Shown piece by piece: positions 8,434-19,542 of a stretch of DNA of 56,008 bases. A program made the position numbers and the translations under genes. Each line of letters begins with the position of its first letter. The first letter of the stretch is position 1. The notes beneath the pieces are model-generated. The model saw nothing but the letters and a program-made list of their open reading frames with translations. It did no database searches and was not told the origin of the DNA. This DNA comes from Deltaproteobacteria bacterium Ga0077550 (GTDB lineage Bacteria; Myxococcota_A; Polyangia; Nannocystales; Nannocystaceae), in contig LNFB01000215.1 of assembly GCA_001464385.1 (NCBI GenBank), positions 1 through 56,008 on the forward strand. The letters run 5' to 3'.

Positions 8434-10128
8434 CTAGCGCCGGACCCCGGCGAATTCGCTGGTCGGTCGCCACGACGGCGGTGTCTCGGCGTCGGCAATG
8501 CGGCCAACCAGCGACGCGACGGTGAGGACGTCCTGCAGCGTGCCCTCGAAGGACCACGCGGCGTCGAACTCGTCGTCGACCGTGTGGTAGTGGCTGGCGT
8601 TGGCCTGGCCGAGGCGGGCGCCCTCCTCGGTGCCGCCGGATTCCATGTCCGTGCCCCCGCGCAGGTAGATCGCCGGCACGCCGCGGCGCGCGAAGCTGAA
8701 GTGGTCCGAGCGGAAGTAGCCGCCGCTGGCGGGGTGCTCGTCGGGCACCACCGTGCGGCCCTCGGCGGCGGCCACCTCGCCGAGCACGTCCTCGATCGTG
8801 GTCTGGCCCGGGCCGATGACGGCGATGTTCCGCGTGCGCCCGTGGACGTTCATGCTGTCGAGGTTCACCACCGCGGCGAGGTCGGCCAGGGGAATCGTCG
8901 GGTGATCGGCGTACCAGGTGCTGCCGAGCAGGCCCTCCTCTTCGCCGGTCGTGGCGAGGAAGAGCACGGTGCGGCCCAGCGGCCGGCCGGCGTGGGCGCG
9001 CACCTGCAGCGCCGTCGCCACGCCGAGCATGCCGGCGACGCCGCTGGCGTTGTCGATCGCGCCGTTGAAGATCGCGTCCGCGCCGGGTTCGGGATCGGGG
9101 GCGTGACCGAGGTGATCCCAGTGCGCGGTGACGACGACGGCCTGATCCGGCCAGCGCGCGCCGACGAGCTTGCCGAGCACGTTCACGTCCTCGGTGCGAG
9201 CGTCGACGGTGACGAACTCGCCGCGGAGCCGGCCGCACGAGGTCCCCCGCGTGGCGCTCGGATCGATCGCGGCGGCGTGCCAGGCCTCGAGCGTGGTGCC
9301 GCAGCGCCCGGCGAGGGCCACCGCGGCGTCGCGGTGCAGCCAGCCCTGGATCGGCAGCACGTCGGGCGCGCGACGGGCATCGCCCGCGGGCTCGGCCACG
9401 TGCGTGCGCCCGTGGGTCCAGCTGGTCTCGACCACGTTCCAGCCGTACGACGCCGCGGCCGTCTCGTGCACGAGGAGCACGCCCCGCGCCCCATGGCGCA
9501 GCCCCTCCTCGAACTTGTACGACCACCGGCCGTAGTAGGTGAGCGCGTCGCCGGCGAAGCGTCCGTCGGCGAGCGGTGGATCGCCGACCAACGCGACCGC
9601 GATCCTGCCGTCGACGTCGACGCCGGCGTAGTCGTCCCAGTCGTATTGCGGGGCGGTGACGCCGTAGCCGACGAACACGAGCTCGGCGTCGACGCGGTGC
9701 GTGCCCGCGGGCCCGAAGGTGCTCACCACGATCTCGCTGGCGTGACGCAGCGGTCGTGGCGTGGCGCCGTCGGCGACGAGCACGAGGCTCACGCGGTCGC
9801 GATCGGTGGTCACGCTGCGCATCGGCACCGCCTGCGTCCACCCTCCGCCCTCACCGGCCGGCTGCAGACCCAGCGCGCCCATCCACTCGATGATCTTCGC
9901 CACCGCGCGTGCGCCCCCCGGGGTGCCGGGGCGCCGTCCGTCCATCTCGTCGGCCGCGAGGATCCGGGTCGCCTCGCGCAGCGACGCCGCGGACGGCGGC
10001 GTGGGGCCTGGCGCCGGCCCCTGGGCGGGCGCGGGCGCGGGCGCGTCCTGCATCACCGCAGGCGCGGGCTCCCGCGAACATCCGCACGCCAGGGCGATCG
10101 CGGGAAACCATCGGGCACGGACTCGCAT
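8434..10128 (-). CDS. M28 family metallopeptidase, lipoprotein
   Basis: A 564-aa exported zinc aminopeptidase of family M28. The start MRVRARWFPAIALACGC gives a short signal ending in a lipobox Cys, followed by an Ala/Pro linker; the upstream part of the open frame is discarded for that reason. A protease-associated (PA-like) insert lies in the middle of the sequence. All the co-catalytic zinc ligands of the family are visible in order: AHWDHLGH (His), AIDNASGVAG (bridging Asp), TTGEEEGLLGS (catalytic Glu pair), NLDSMNV (Asp) and HYHTVDDEFD (His). It would cleave amino-terminal residues from peptides at the cell surface. It is divergent from the CocE-like hydrolase with only 34 bases between the starts, so the two promoters must interlock. 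Confidence 0.93.
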   Translation of the reverse strand: MRVRARWFPAIALACGCSREPAPAVMQDAPAPAPAQGPAPGPTPPSAASLREATRILAADEMDGRRPGTPGGARAVAKIIEWMGALGLQPAGEGGGWTQAVPMRSVTTDRDRVSLVLVADGATPRPLRHASEIVVSTFGPAGTHRVDAELVFVGYGVTAPQYDWDDYAGVDVDGRIAVALVGDPPLADGRFAGDALTYYGRWSYKFEEGLRHGARGVLLVHETAAASYGWNVVETSWTHGRTHVAEPAGDARRAPDVLPIQGWLHRDAAVALAGRCGTTLEAWHAAAIDPSATRGTSCGRLRGEFVTVDARTEDVNVLGKLVGARWPDQAVVVTAHWDHLGHAPDPEPGADAIFNGAIDNASGVAGMLGVATALQVRAHAGRPLGRTVLFLATTGEEEGLLGSTWYADHPTIPLADLAAVVNLDSMNVHGRTRNIAVIGPGQTTIEDVLGEVAAAEGRTVVPDEHPASGGYFRSDHFSFARRGVPAIYLRGGTDMESGGTEEGARLGQANASHYHTVDDEFDAAWSFEGTLQDVLTVASLVGRIADAETPPSWRPTSEFAGVRR

Positions 10129-10142
10129 CGAAGCGGGGCGAT

Positions 10143-10149
10143 AGGATAC
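10143..10149. promoter_or_regulatory. Overlapping candidate -10 elements in the M28/CocE divergent gap
   Basis: The 34-bp gap between the two divergent starts contains TAGGAT on the plus strand (10143-10148) and TATCCT on the minus strand (10144-10149), each matching four of six positions of the TATAAT box. If real, the two polymerases would compete for the same DNA and both mRNAs would have very short leaders. No good -35 was found for either. Inference only. Confidence 0.3.
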
Positions 10150-10162
10150 CACCGCGAGCGCC

Positions 10163-12199
10163 ATGTCCACCGACGCCGAGAGCCGCACGACCTCTCCCCG
10201 ACGCTCGCTCGCCGCCGCCGTGCGGTGCGGTGGCCTGCTCGCGATCGCGGCGAGCTCGCTGCCGGCCTGCGCGGCCCGGGTCGCCCCGGCGTCGGCCCCG
10301 ACCGCGCCGTCGGCCGTCGCCGTCGCGCCCGCGGTGCCCGACGAGCCCTCGGCCGAGCCGCAGGACGACGCCGCGTGGATGGCGTGGGTGCGCGAGCACT
10401 ACGAGCGCACCGAGGTCCGCATCCCCATGCGCGACGGCGTGCACCTGTTCACGACGATCTACCGTCCGAAGCACCGCGGCGCTCCGGCGCCGATCCTGCT
10501 CAACCGGACGCCCTACGGCGTGGGCCCGTACGGCGCCGACGCGTACCGCAAGACGCTCGGGCCGTCGCGTGAGCTGGTCCGCGCGGGGTTCATCTTCGTC
10601 TACCAGGACGTCCGCGGCCGGTGGATGTCCGAGGGCGACTTCGTCGACGTGCGCCCGGCGAAGACGGGGGCCGACGGCGTCGACGACACGACCGACACCT
10701 TCGACACGATCGCGTGGCTGGTCGCGAACGTCGAGGGCAACAACGGGAAGGTCGGGATGTGGGGCGTCTCGTACCCGGGCTACTACGCGGCGGTGGGGAT
10801 GATCGAGCACCACCCCGCGCTGGTGGCCGTGTCGCCGCAGGCGCCGATCGCCGACTGGTACTTCGACGACTTCCGCCACCACGGGGCGTTCTTCCTGCCC
10901 CACGCCTTCAACTTCTACTCGACCTTCGGCGTGCCCCGCCCGGCGCCGACGACCGAGGGCCCGCCGTCGTTCGACCACGGCACGCTCGACGGCTTCGCGT
11001 TCTTCCTCGCGCTCGGCTCGGTCGCCAACGCCGACAAGACGTTCTTCGCCGGGTCGCGGCCGTTCTGGACCGAGCTGGTCGCCCATGCGGACTACGACGA
11101 GTTCTGGCGGTCGCGCAGCGTGCTGCCGCGCCTGCGCCACGTCGCGCCCGCGGTGCTGGTCGTCGGCGGGTGGTTCGACGCCGAGGATCTCTTCGGGCCG
11201 CTGGCGATCTACCGGACCCTCGAGGCGCGCGAGCGTGCGGTCGACAACCGCCTGGTGATGGGCCCGTGGAGCCACGGTGGATGGGCGCGTTCGGAGGGGC
11301 GTCGCCTGGGCTGCATCGATTTCGGCGCCGACACCTCGGAGCACTACCGGGCCGCGATCGAGGCGCCGTTCTTCGCCCACCACCTCGACGGTGGGCCCGC
11401 GCCCGAGCTCGCCGAGGCGACGGTGTTCGACACGGGGGCCAACGCGTGGCGCGGCCTGCCGAGCTGGCCGCCGGTCGGTGACGCGCGCACGCTGTGGTTC
11501 GACGCCGAGGGCACGCTGGCCCCGCGCGCGCCGACGGCCAAGGCCGCCGCGGACGCGTGGACGAGCGACCCGGCGAAGCCCGTGCCGTACACCGCCGCGG
11601 TGACGATCGGCATGCTGCCCGAGTACATGACCGAGGATCAGCGCTTCGCGTCGCGGCGACCCGACGTCGTCACCTACCGCAGCGCGCCGCTCGAGCACGA
11701 CACCACGATCGCGGGTCCGATCGCCGCGCACGTTTGGCTGTCGAGTTCGGCCGCCGACGCCGACGTCGTGGTGAAGCTCGTCGACGTGTGGCCCGAGGGC
11801 GAGACGATGCCGCTGCCGCCGCCCGATCGCGCCCCGGCGTACGCGTGCCCCAAGCTCGCCGATCGCAGCGCGGTGGACATGGACGGCTTCGAGCAGATGG
11901 TCCGCAGCGAGGTGTTCCGCGCCCGCTACCGCGCCGGCTACGAGCGCGGTCGACCGCTCGAGCGGGGCAGGCCCAACGAGGTCGTGGTCCCGCTGCAGGA
12001 CGTGCTGCACACCTTCCGCAAGGGCCACCGCATCATGATCCAGGTCCAGAGCACGTGGTTCCCGCTGGTCGATCGCAACCCGCAGTCGTGGACGGACAAC
12101 CCGCTGTTGGCCCCCGACGGCGCGTTCGTGGCGGCGACCCACCGCGTGCACCGCTCGGCGCGTCACGCCTCGCGGATCGAGTTCACGGTGACGCGGTAG
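10163..12199 (+). CDS. CocE/NonD family alpha/beta hydrolase (S15-like), exported
   Basis: A 678-aa exported hydrolase of the X-Pro dipeptidyl-peptidase/cocaine-esterase (CocE/NonD) family. The N-terminus has an Arg-rich start, a hydrophobic stretch and the lipobox-like LPACAARV, so it is probably a lipoprotein. A long Ala/Pro linker follows. The family landmarks are present: RIPMRDGVHLFTTIYRP, RTPYGVGPYG, YQDVRGRWMSEGDF, and the nucleophile elbow GVSYPGYYA containing the catalytic Ser. The C-terminal jelly-roll domain (TYRSAPLEHDTTIAGPIAAH onward) completes the architecture. It hydrolyses esters, amides or Xaa-Pro peptides, and the substrate cannot be told from sequence. Its last 17 bases overlap the end of the M1 peptidase gene on the other strand. 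Confidence 0.93.
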   Translation: MSTDAESRTTSPRRSLAAAVRCGGLLAIAASSLPACAARVAPASAPTAPSAVAVAPAVPDEPSAEPQDDAAWMAWVREHYERTEVRIPMRDGVHLFTTIYRPKHRGAPAPILLNRTPYGVGPYGADAYRKTLGPSRELVRAGFIFVYQDVRGRWMSEGDFVDVRPAKTGADGVDDTTDTFDTIAWLVANVEGNNGKVGMWGVSYPGYYAAVGMIEHHPALVAVSPQAPIADWYFDDFRHHGAFFLPHAFNFYSTFGVPRPAPTTEGPPSFDHGTLDGFAFFLALGSVANADKTFFAGSRPFWTELVAHADYDEFWRSRSVLPRLRHVAPAVLVVGGWFDAEDLFGPLAIYRTLEARERAVDNRLVMGPWSHGGWARSEGRRLGCIDFGADTSEHYRAAIEAPFFAHHLDGGPAPELAEATVFDTGANAWRGLPSWPPVGDARTLWFDAEGTLAPRAPTAKAAADAWTSDPAKPVPYTAAVTIGMLPEYMTEDQRFASRRPDVVTYRSAPLEHDTTIAGPIAAHVWLSSSAADADVVVKLVDVWPEGETMPLPPPDRAPAYACPKLADRSAVDMDGFEQMVRSEVFRARYRAGYERGRPLERGRPNEVVVPLQDVLHTFRKGHRIMIQVQSTWFPLVDRNPQSWTDNPLLAPDGAFVAATHRVHRSARHASRIEFTVTR

Positions 12200-14141
12200 C
12201 GCTCGCGGCCGCCGACGGGTGCAGCAGCTCGTCGAGGCTGGCCTGCGTGATCGGGTGGTAGCCCGGGCGGGCCCGGGCGAAGATCTTCCGCGCCTCGTCG
12301 CCGCGCGCCGCGGTCAGCAGCGCGCGGTACAGCGGCATGAGGAACTTCCGCCGCCCGATGCCGAGCAGGAACGACTCGAGCGCCGCGTCGCTGCCCCGGT
12401 AGCCCTGGCGGATCGCGAGCTCGAGCCACTGCGCGAGGATCTCGGCGTTGCCGCTGCGGGTCAGGCCGAACGCGGCGTCGAGGGCGACGAGGCGCTCCTG
12501 CGGCGTGTGCTCCGGGAGCGCGCGCAGGAAGTGCAACCACTGCTGGGGGGTCCACGCCGCGGAGGGCAACGCGGCCGCGGTGAGCTCACCCGCGACGAAC
12601 GCCGGGACGACCGCATCGATCGCGTCGAACGCCTTGGCCCGCGGCACCGGGGCCGACGCCGGCACGCCCGGCGCGTCGAGCCACGCGCGCAGATCGACGC
12701 TCGCGCGCCCGGGGAGCGGCGCGGCCGGCAGATGCTCGGCGGCGAACGCCTCGAACTCGACGGTCGTCACGCTGCCGAACGCGTGCCCCTCGAACCACGC
12801 CAGCAGGAACGGATCGAAGGCCTCGCGGCCGTAGGCCTCCTCGAGGGCGCGCAGCAGCAGCGCGCCCTTCTCGTAGGCCACGTCGGACAGGCCCTCGTCG
12901 GGGTCGCGTCCGTCCAGCGACAGCCGCAGCCGCTGATCGTCGGCGCCGAGCTCGGCGAACGCCTCGTCGAGATCCTGGCGGCCGAGCACGGCGTCCATGT
13001 CGGCGCGCTCGCGACCGAACAACGCCTCGATGATCCGCCGCTCGATGTAGACCGTGAAGCCCTCGTTGAGCCACAGATCGGCCCAGGTCGCGTTGGTCAC
13101 CAGGTTGCCGGACCAGCTGTGCGCCAGCTCGTGGGCGACCAGCGAGACCAGCGAGCGGTCGCCCGCGATGATCGTCGGCGTGGCGAAGGTGAGCTTGGGG
13201 TTCTCCATGCCGCCGAACGGGAACGCCGGCGGCAGCACGAGCACGTCGTAGCGGCCCCAGCGATACGGGCCGTACAGGGCCTCGATCGCGCCGAGCATGC
13301 GCTCGATGTCGGCGAATTCGTGCGCGGCCCGATCGAGCATCGAGGGCTCGGCCCACACCCCGGTGCGCTCGCCCAGGGCGCGGAACTCGACGCGACCGAC
13401 CGCGAGCGCGACGAGGTACGCGGGGATCGGCTGGCGCATCGCGAACGCCTTGGCGTTGGGATCGCGCGCGGGGATGGGATCGGCGGCCATGAGCGGCACC
13501 GTCGGCGCGGGCGCACGCACCTGCGCGTCGTAGCTCGCGCGGATGCCCGGCGAGTCCTGGCACGGGAACCACGAGCGGGCGTGGATCGCCTGCGACTGGC
13601 TGTAGAGGAACGGCGCCGCGTGATCGCCGGTCTGCTCGGGCGTCAGCCACTGCAGGCCCGACGCCTCCGGCGACGTGCGGTAGGTGATGCGCACCAGATC
13701 GACGCCGGGCTCGAGCTCGACCTGCAGGCCTGCGCCGAGGTGACGATCGACCGCCCCGAGCTGCCACGTCGCGGCGCGCCACGGCGCGTCGAAGCCGGCG
13801 AGCACGACGTCCTCGCGCCGCAGCGGCGCCGGTGCGGTCGCGACCTCGACCCGCTCGATGAGGAGCGCGCGGGTGTCGAGCCGCAGCGGCGCGCGTGGAT
13901 CGTCGCGCTGCACCGCGAGCGTGATCGTGCCCGCGAGCGTGCGCGCGGCGAAGTCGACGTCGACGTCGAGGCCGAAGTGCCAGACGCGGACCTCGGCGGG
14001 TCGCGCGACCGAGTGGGGATCGGGGCCAGCGGGCATGGTCGTCACGGGGGGAACGCTCGCGGCGTCCGGGCGGCACCCCGCGAGCCAGGGCAGGGGCGAC
14101 GCGAGGAGGAGGGCGAGGAGCAGCTGCAGGGCGCGCGGCAC
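12183..14141 (-). CDS. M1 family zinc aminopeptidase (leukotriene A4 hydrolase-like), lipoprotein
   Basis: A 652-aa exported M1 metallopeptidase. The exopeptidase motif is present as FGGMENPKL. The zinc site HELAHSW is followed at the family spacing by the third ligand in LWLNEGFTVYIER. A Tyr needed for transition-state stabilisation is likely in DVAYEKGALLLRAL. The C-terminal helical domain (AWTPQQWLHFLRALPE to the end) is of the leukotriene A4 hydrolase type. I chose the GTG at 14141 because it gives the signal VPRALQLLLALLLASPLPWL before the lipobox AGC; a TTG twelve codons upstream is an alternative. It trims N-termini of peptides outside the cytoplasm. It converges on the CocE-like gene with a 17-nt overlap of coding ends and no terminator between them. 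Confidence 0.93.
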   Translation of the reverse strand: MPRALQLLLALLLASPLPWLAGCRPDAASVPPVTTMPAGPDPHSVARPAEVRVWHFGLDVDVDFAARTLAGTITLAVQRDDPRAPLRLDTRALLIERVEVATAPAPLRREDVVLAGFDAPWRAATWQLGAVDRHLGAGLQVELEPGVDLVRITYRTSPEASGLQWLTPEQTGDHAAPFLYSQSQAIHARSWFPCQDSPGIRASYDAQVRAPAPTVPLMAADPIPARDPNAKAFAMRQPIPAYLVALAVGRVEFRALGERTGVWAEPSMLDRAAHEFADIERMLGAIEALYGPYRWGRYDVLVLPPAFPFGGMENPKLTFATPTIIAGDRSLVSLVAHELAHSWSGNLVTNATWADLWLNEGFTVYIERRIIEALFGRERADMDAVLGRQDLDEAFAELGADDQRLRLSLDGRDPDEGLSDVAYEKGALLLRALEEAYGREAFDPFLLAWFEGHAFGSVTTVEFEAFAAEHLPAAPLPGRASVDLRAWLDAPGVPASAPVPRAKAFDAIDAVVPAFVAGELTAAALPSAAWTPQQWLHFLRALPEHTPQERLVALDAAFGLTRSGNAEILAQWLELAIRQGYRGSDAALESFLLGIGRRKFLMPLYRALLTAARGDEARKIFARARPGYHPITQASLDELLHPSAAASATASP

Positions 14142-14305
14142 CGAATGCGGAGTACCGACGCCCCTCCGCGCCGTCAATCCCGAGTTCGTTTTGACAGCTT
14201 ATCTCCTGGGGTCTTGGATCCCCACGTGATCCGCGAGGAATCCCTGTGAATGGCCGAATTGCCCACGCCTGAGCGGTTTCGCGGGGCGGCCGCCGTCGAT
14301 TTCGC

Positions 14306-14334
14306 TTGAGTACATTTATGTAATCTGACTTAAT
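14306..14334 (+). promoter_or_regulatory. Sigma-70-like promoter of the 14363 lipoprotein gene
   Basis: TTGAGT at 14306-14311 and CTTAAT at 14329-14334 are separated by exactly 17 bases in an unusually AT-rich island. Transcription would begin near 14341, leaving a leader of about 22 nt that just contains the Shine-Dalgarno at 14351. The spacing of promoter, start and ribosome site is mutually consistent. Confidence 0.55.
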
Positions 14335-14350
14335 GCCGATGTTGAGTTCG

Positions 14351-14358
14351 AAGGAGGA
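14351..14358 (+). promoter_or_regulatory. Strong ribosome-binding site deciding the start at 14363
   Basis: AAGGAGGA lies four bases before the ATG at 14363. It is the strongest Shine-Dalgarno noticed in the window and selects this ATG over the one at 14333. Confidence 0.85.
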
Positions 14359-14362
14359 CCCG

Positions 14363-15103
14363 ATGCCCCACGCCCCACGCCTCGCCTCAGTTCTCGTGCT
14401 CGGCACCCTGTTCGTCGGCGGCTGTGACATCAACAGCCTCTTCCACGACCTCGACCACCCCAAGACCCTGGTGAACGTCTCGGTCACGCACCACGCCTCG
14501 ATGGAGCAGGGGACCTTCCCCGACCGCGGCGGCGAGGGCGAGATGCGGGTGTTCGAGACCGACGAGGGCTGGACGATCTCCCTCGTGTCGGCGTTCTTCA
14601 CGACCGCGAGCGTCACGCTGCACGAGTGCGCGGGCGGCCCGGTCGCGCTCGACATGTACTGGGGCCCGCTCGCCGAGGACATCACCGCGCGCGATCTCGA
14701 CAAGATGACCGTGGGCGGCGTGGAGGTCGCGGCGACCGAGTTCTGCGCCGTGGACGTGCACTACGGGCCGTTTCCCGAGACCTCGCACATGGCTGGCATC
14801 GACGAGCGGGTCGCGGGCGCGACCTTCTACCTCCGCGGCACGGCGGCGAAGGGCGACCTCGTGCTCCCCTTCGAGGTCCGCTCCACCGAGGCGTTCGACG
14901 TCACCTTGGACATGTCGACGATCGAGGACGGCGAGCCGCTGTCCGTCGCCGGCGGCGAGGACTTCCCGATCGAGCTCGCGCTGTCGAAGACCTACGATCG
15001 CGTGTTCGACGGCATCGACTTCGAGACCGCGACGACCGACGACCTCGAGGCGCAGACCGCCGCCGCGCTCGCCCTCGAGTCGCGCATCTCCCTCGATCGC
15101 TGA
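14363..15103 (+). CDS. Predicted lipoprotein of unknown function, well expressed
   Basis: A 246-aa predicted lipoprotein: MPHAPRLASVLVLGTLFVGG is followed by the lipobox Cys at residue 21. The mature part is beta-rich (VNVSVTHHASMEQGTFPD, WTISLVSAFFTTASVTLHEC) and has a few His and Cys residues (HHAS, HEC, FCAVDVHYGPFPETSHM) that could bind a metal or form one disulfide. I recognise no family. The ATG at 14363 is fixed by a near-perfect Shine-Dalgarno; together with a promoter-like element in an AT-rich patch this suggests higher expression than its neighbours. It is monocistronic: a hairpin follows, and the next gene has its own promoter-like element. Confidence 0.85.
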   Translation: MPHAPRLASVLVLGTLFVGGCDINSLFHDLDHPKTLVNVSVTHHASMEQGTFPDRGGEGEMRVFETDEGWTISLVSAFFTTASVTLHECAGGPVALDMYWGPLAEDITARDLDKMTVGGVEVAATEFCAVDVHYGPFPETSHMAGIDERVAGATFYLRGTAAKGDLVLPFEVRSTEAFDVTLDMSTIEDGEPLSVAGGEDFPIELALSKTYDRVFDGIDFETATTDDLEAQTAAALALESRISLDR

Positions 15104-15136
15104 GGCGGGTCCCTGAGCCAGCTCCCTGAGGCGCCG

Positions 15137-15170
15137 CGGTTCCGCTCCGGCGGAACCGACCGCCGGTCGG
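15137..15170 (+). terminator. Double overlapping hairpin after the lipoprotein gene
   Basis: A 9-bp perfect stem (CGGTTCCGC / GCGGAACCG, 4-nt loop, 15137-15158) is followed by a second, overlapping 5-bp stem, CCGAC / GTCGG (15156-15170). The two share bases 15156-15158, so they compete. No U tract is present. Confidence 0.55.
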
Positions 15171-15216
15171 CCCGTGCGTCCGATCGCGGGGCCCCTCCCG
15201 TGGTCAGGGCGTGCTT

Positions 15217-15225
15217 TGGTATGAT
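15217..15225 (+). promoter_or_regulatory. Extended -10 promoter for the zinc-ribbon kinase gene
   Basis: TGGTATGAT is an exact extended -10 (TG-N-TATGAT, with five of six matches to TATAAT). Transcription would begin around 15232, only about three bases before the GTG at 15235, so the kinase mRNA may be leaderless. No -35 at the usual spacing was seen, as is common for extended -10 promoters. Confidence 0.5.
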
Positions 15226-15234
15226 GCCGACCGA

Positions 15235-16945
15235 GTGAGTACCTGCGCGCAGTGCCGCGCGCCGATCCCCTCCGGCGCACGCAACTGTCCCCGCTGCGGG
15301 ATCACGCTGAGCGGCATCGAGTTCGAGACCCAGCCCGGCACGGGGGTGCACATGGGCATCCCGACGACCGACGCGATGATCGGCCGCTGGGTGCTCGATC
15401 AGTACGTGGTCAAGGCCAAGCTCGGCGAGGGCGGGATGGGGGCCGTGTACCTGGCCGACCAGCCGGCGATCGGGCGGCAGGCGGTGATCAAGGTGATCCA
15501 CCCCTGGCTGTCGCGCGACGCCGCGGTGGCCCAGCGCTTCGCCACCGAGGCCAAGGCGGCGGCGCGGCTGCAGAACCCCCACATCGTCTCCATCTACAAC
15601 TACGGGCGCATGCCCGACGGCACGCTGTTCCTGGCGATGGAGCACCTCGCTGGCCGCACGCTGGCCCAGCTGCTGCGCGCCGAGGGGCGGCTCGACGCGA
15701 CCCGGGCGGTGGGCATCGCGACGCAGGTCTGCGAGGCGCTCAGCCACGCCCACGCCCGCGGCGTCATCCACCGCGATCTCAAGCCGTCCAACATCATGCT
15801 GGTCGCGCGCGATCGCGGTCCGGAGTTCGTGAAGGTGCTCGACTTCGGCATCGCGAAGCTCGACGGCGGAGAGGGGACGGCGACCGGCGTCATGCTCGGC
15901 ACGCCGCAGTACATGTCGCCCGAGCAGCTCACCGGCCGCCCGGTCGACGGCAGCAGCGACGTCTACGCCCTCGGCCTCACGCTGTACGAGATGCTGACCG
16001 GTCGGCCGCCGTTCGTCGCCGACGCGGCGATCGCCTACATCCACAAGCACACGCAGGAGGCCCCGCTGCCGCTGTCGGCCGCGTGCCCCGGGGTGCGCGT
16101 CCTGCCCGCGCTCGAGGCCTGCCTCATGCGCGCGCTGGCCAAGGTGCCGCACCATCGACCGCAGAGCGCGGACCTGTTCGCCGACGAGCTGTGGTCGGCG
16201 TTGATGGCGACGGCCACCCTCGATGCGTCGCACGTGCCGATGCCGCGGCAGAAGGCGCCCGCACCCGCGCGGGTCGCCGTCGTGGCCGCGGTCGTCGCGG
16301 GCGTCGCCGCGCTCGCCGGGATCGCCGCGGCGAGCTACGTGGCGCTGCGCGGGCCCGTCGCGCTGCGTGAGGCCGAAGCGGCGCGCGAGCCTGCCGCGCT
16401 GCGCGAGCCCGCCGCGCTGCGCGAGCCCGCCGCGCTGCGCGAGCCCGCCGCGGTGCACGAGCCCGCCGCGCCCGCGAGCCCGGCCCTCGTCGCGCCCACC
16501 TCGGAGGCGATCTCGCCCGAGAAGGCCGCGCTGCGCACCAAGGCGATCCCCGAGCTCGAGGCCGAGTTCCAGCGCGCGACGGTGCTGAGCGGCCTGTCAC
16601 GGGATCGCATCGAGCTCGCCCTGCGCGAGTACCAGCTCGCCCTCGACAACGTGCCCGCCGGCCAGGACGCCGCCGAGTTCCGCCGCTCGCTGCTGGTGGA
16701 TCTGATCGTCACCTGGCGGCAGCACCGCGGGGCGCGGGCCCCCGACGACCGCCGCATCGACGAGCTCGAGGCGATCTTCCTGACGATGCCCAGCAGCTAC
16801 GACGTGGCCGCGCGTCGCGAGCTCCTCCTGCAGCTCAAGACCGCGACGGCCGGCCAGCCCGACGCGGACGAGCTGGTCTATGCCCGCCTGATCGAGTGGA
16901 TCGCCGGCTACGGCGAATCCGACGAACCCATCGAGATCATCGACG

Positions 16946-16962
<17 letters not shown>
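15235..16962 (+). CDS. Transmembrane Ser/Thr protein kinase with N-terminal zinc ribbon
   Basis: A 575-aa membrane kinase. Residues 1-25 form a zinc ribbon (CAQCRAPIPSGARNCPRCG). The kinase domain runs from about residue 47, with all motifs canonical: KLGEGGMGAVYLAD, VIKVIHP (ATP Lys), VIHRDLKPSNIML, VLDFGIAKL and GTPQYMSPEQL. A single transmembrane segment (VAVVAAVVAGVAALAGIAAA) follows, then a linker made of five EPAALR-type repeats and a helical extracytoplasmic domain of about 160 residues of unknown ligand. The GTG at 15235 is preferred because an extended -10 lies just ahead of it; a GTG at 15211 is the alternative. The 3' end overlaps the glycogen phosphorylase start by 17 nt, so the kinase and enzyme are very probably cotranscribed and translationally linked. 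Confidence 0.92.
16378..16467 (+). repeat. Five tandem 18-nt coding repeats
   Basis: Five 18-base units encode A-x-R/H-E-P-A (AAREPA, three ALREPA, AVHEPA). The three central units (16396-16449) are identical at the DNA level, GCGCTGCGCGAGCCCGCC. They form the linker just outside the membrane in the kinase. In-frame slippage would change linker length without harming the gene. Confidence 0.85.
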
Positions 16963-19483
<2,521 letters not shown>

Positions 19484-19485
19484 AA

Positions 19486-19509
19486 AAGGGGGAGCGCTGG
19501 CTCCCCCTT
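19486..19509 (-). terminator. Intrinsic terminator shared by glgP and the response regulator
   Basis: A perfect 10-bp stem AAGGGGGAGC / GCTCCCCCTT with a 4-nt loop. Read on the minus strand the hairpin ends in CCCCCTTTTT, a proper intrinsic terminator for the response regulator gene (stop at 19543). On the plus strand it follows the glgP stop by two bases but has only two Ts. Confidence 0.85.
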
Positions 19510-19542
19510 CGGGTCTCGGTCCGGGTCGGTCGCCCTGGGGCG

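Noticed and set aside
6698..9841. 1,047-aa minus-strand frame overlapping the M28 and propeller-like genes
   Set aside because: Arg/Ala/Gly-rich out-of-frame reading of two recognised genes on the same strand.
12183..12199. Frameshift or misassembly at the overlapping ends of the CocE-like and M1 genes
   Set aside because: Both proteins end at normal family lengths with intact frames, so the 17-nt convergent overlap is accepted as real.
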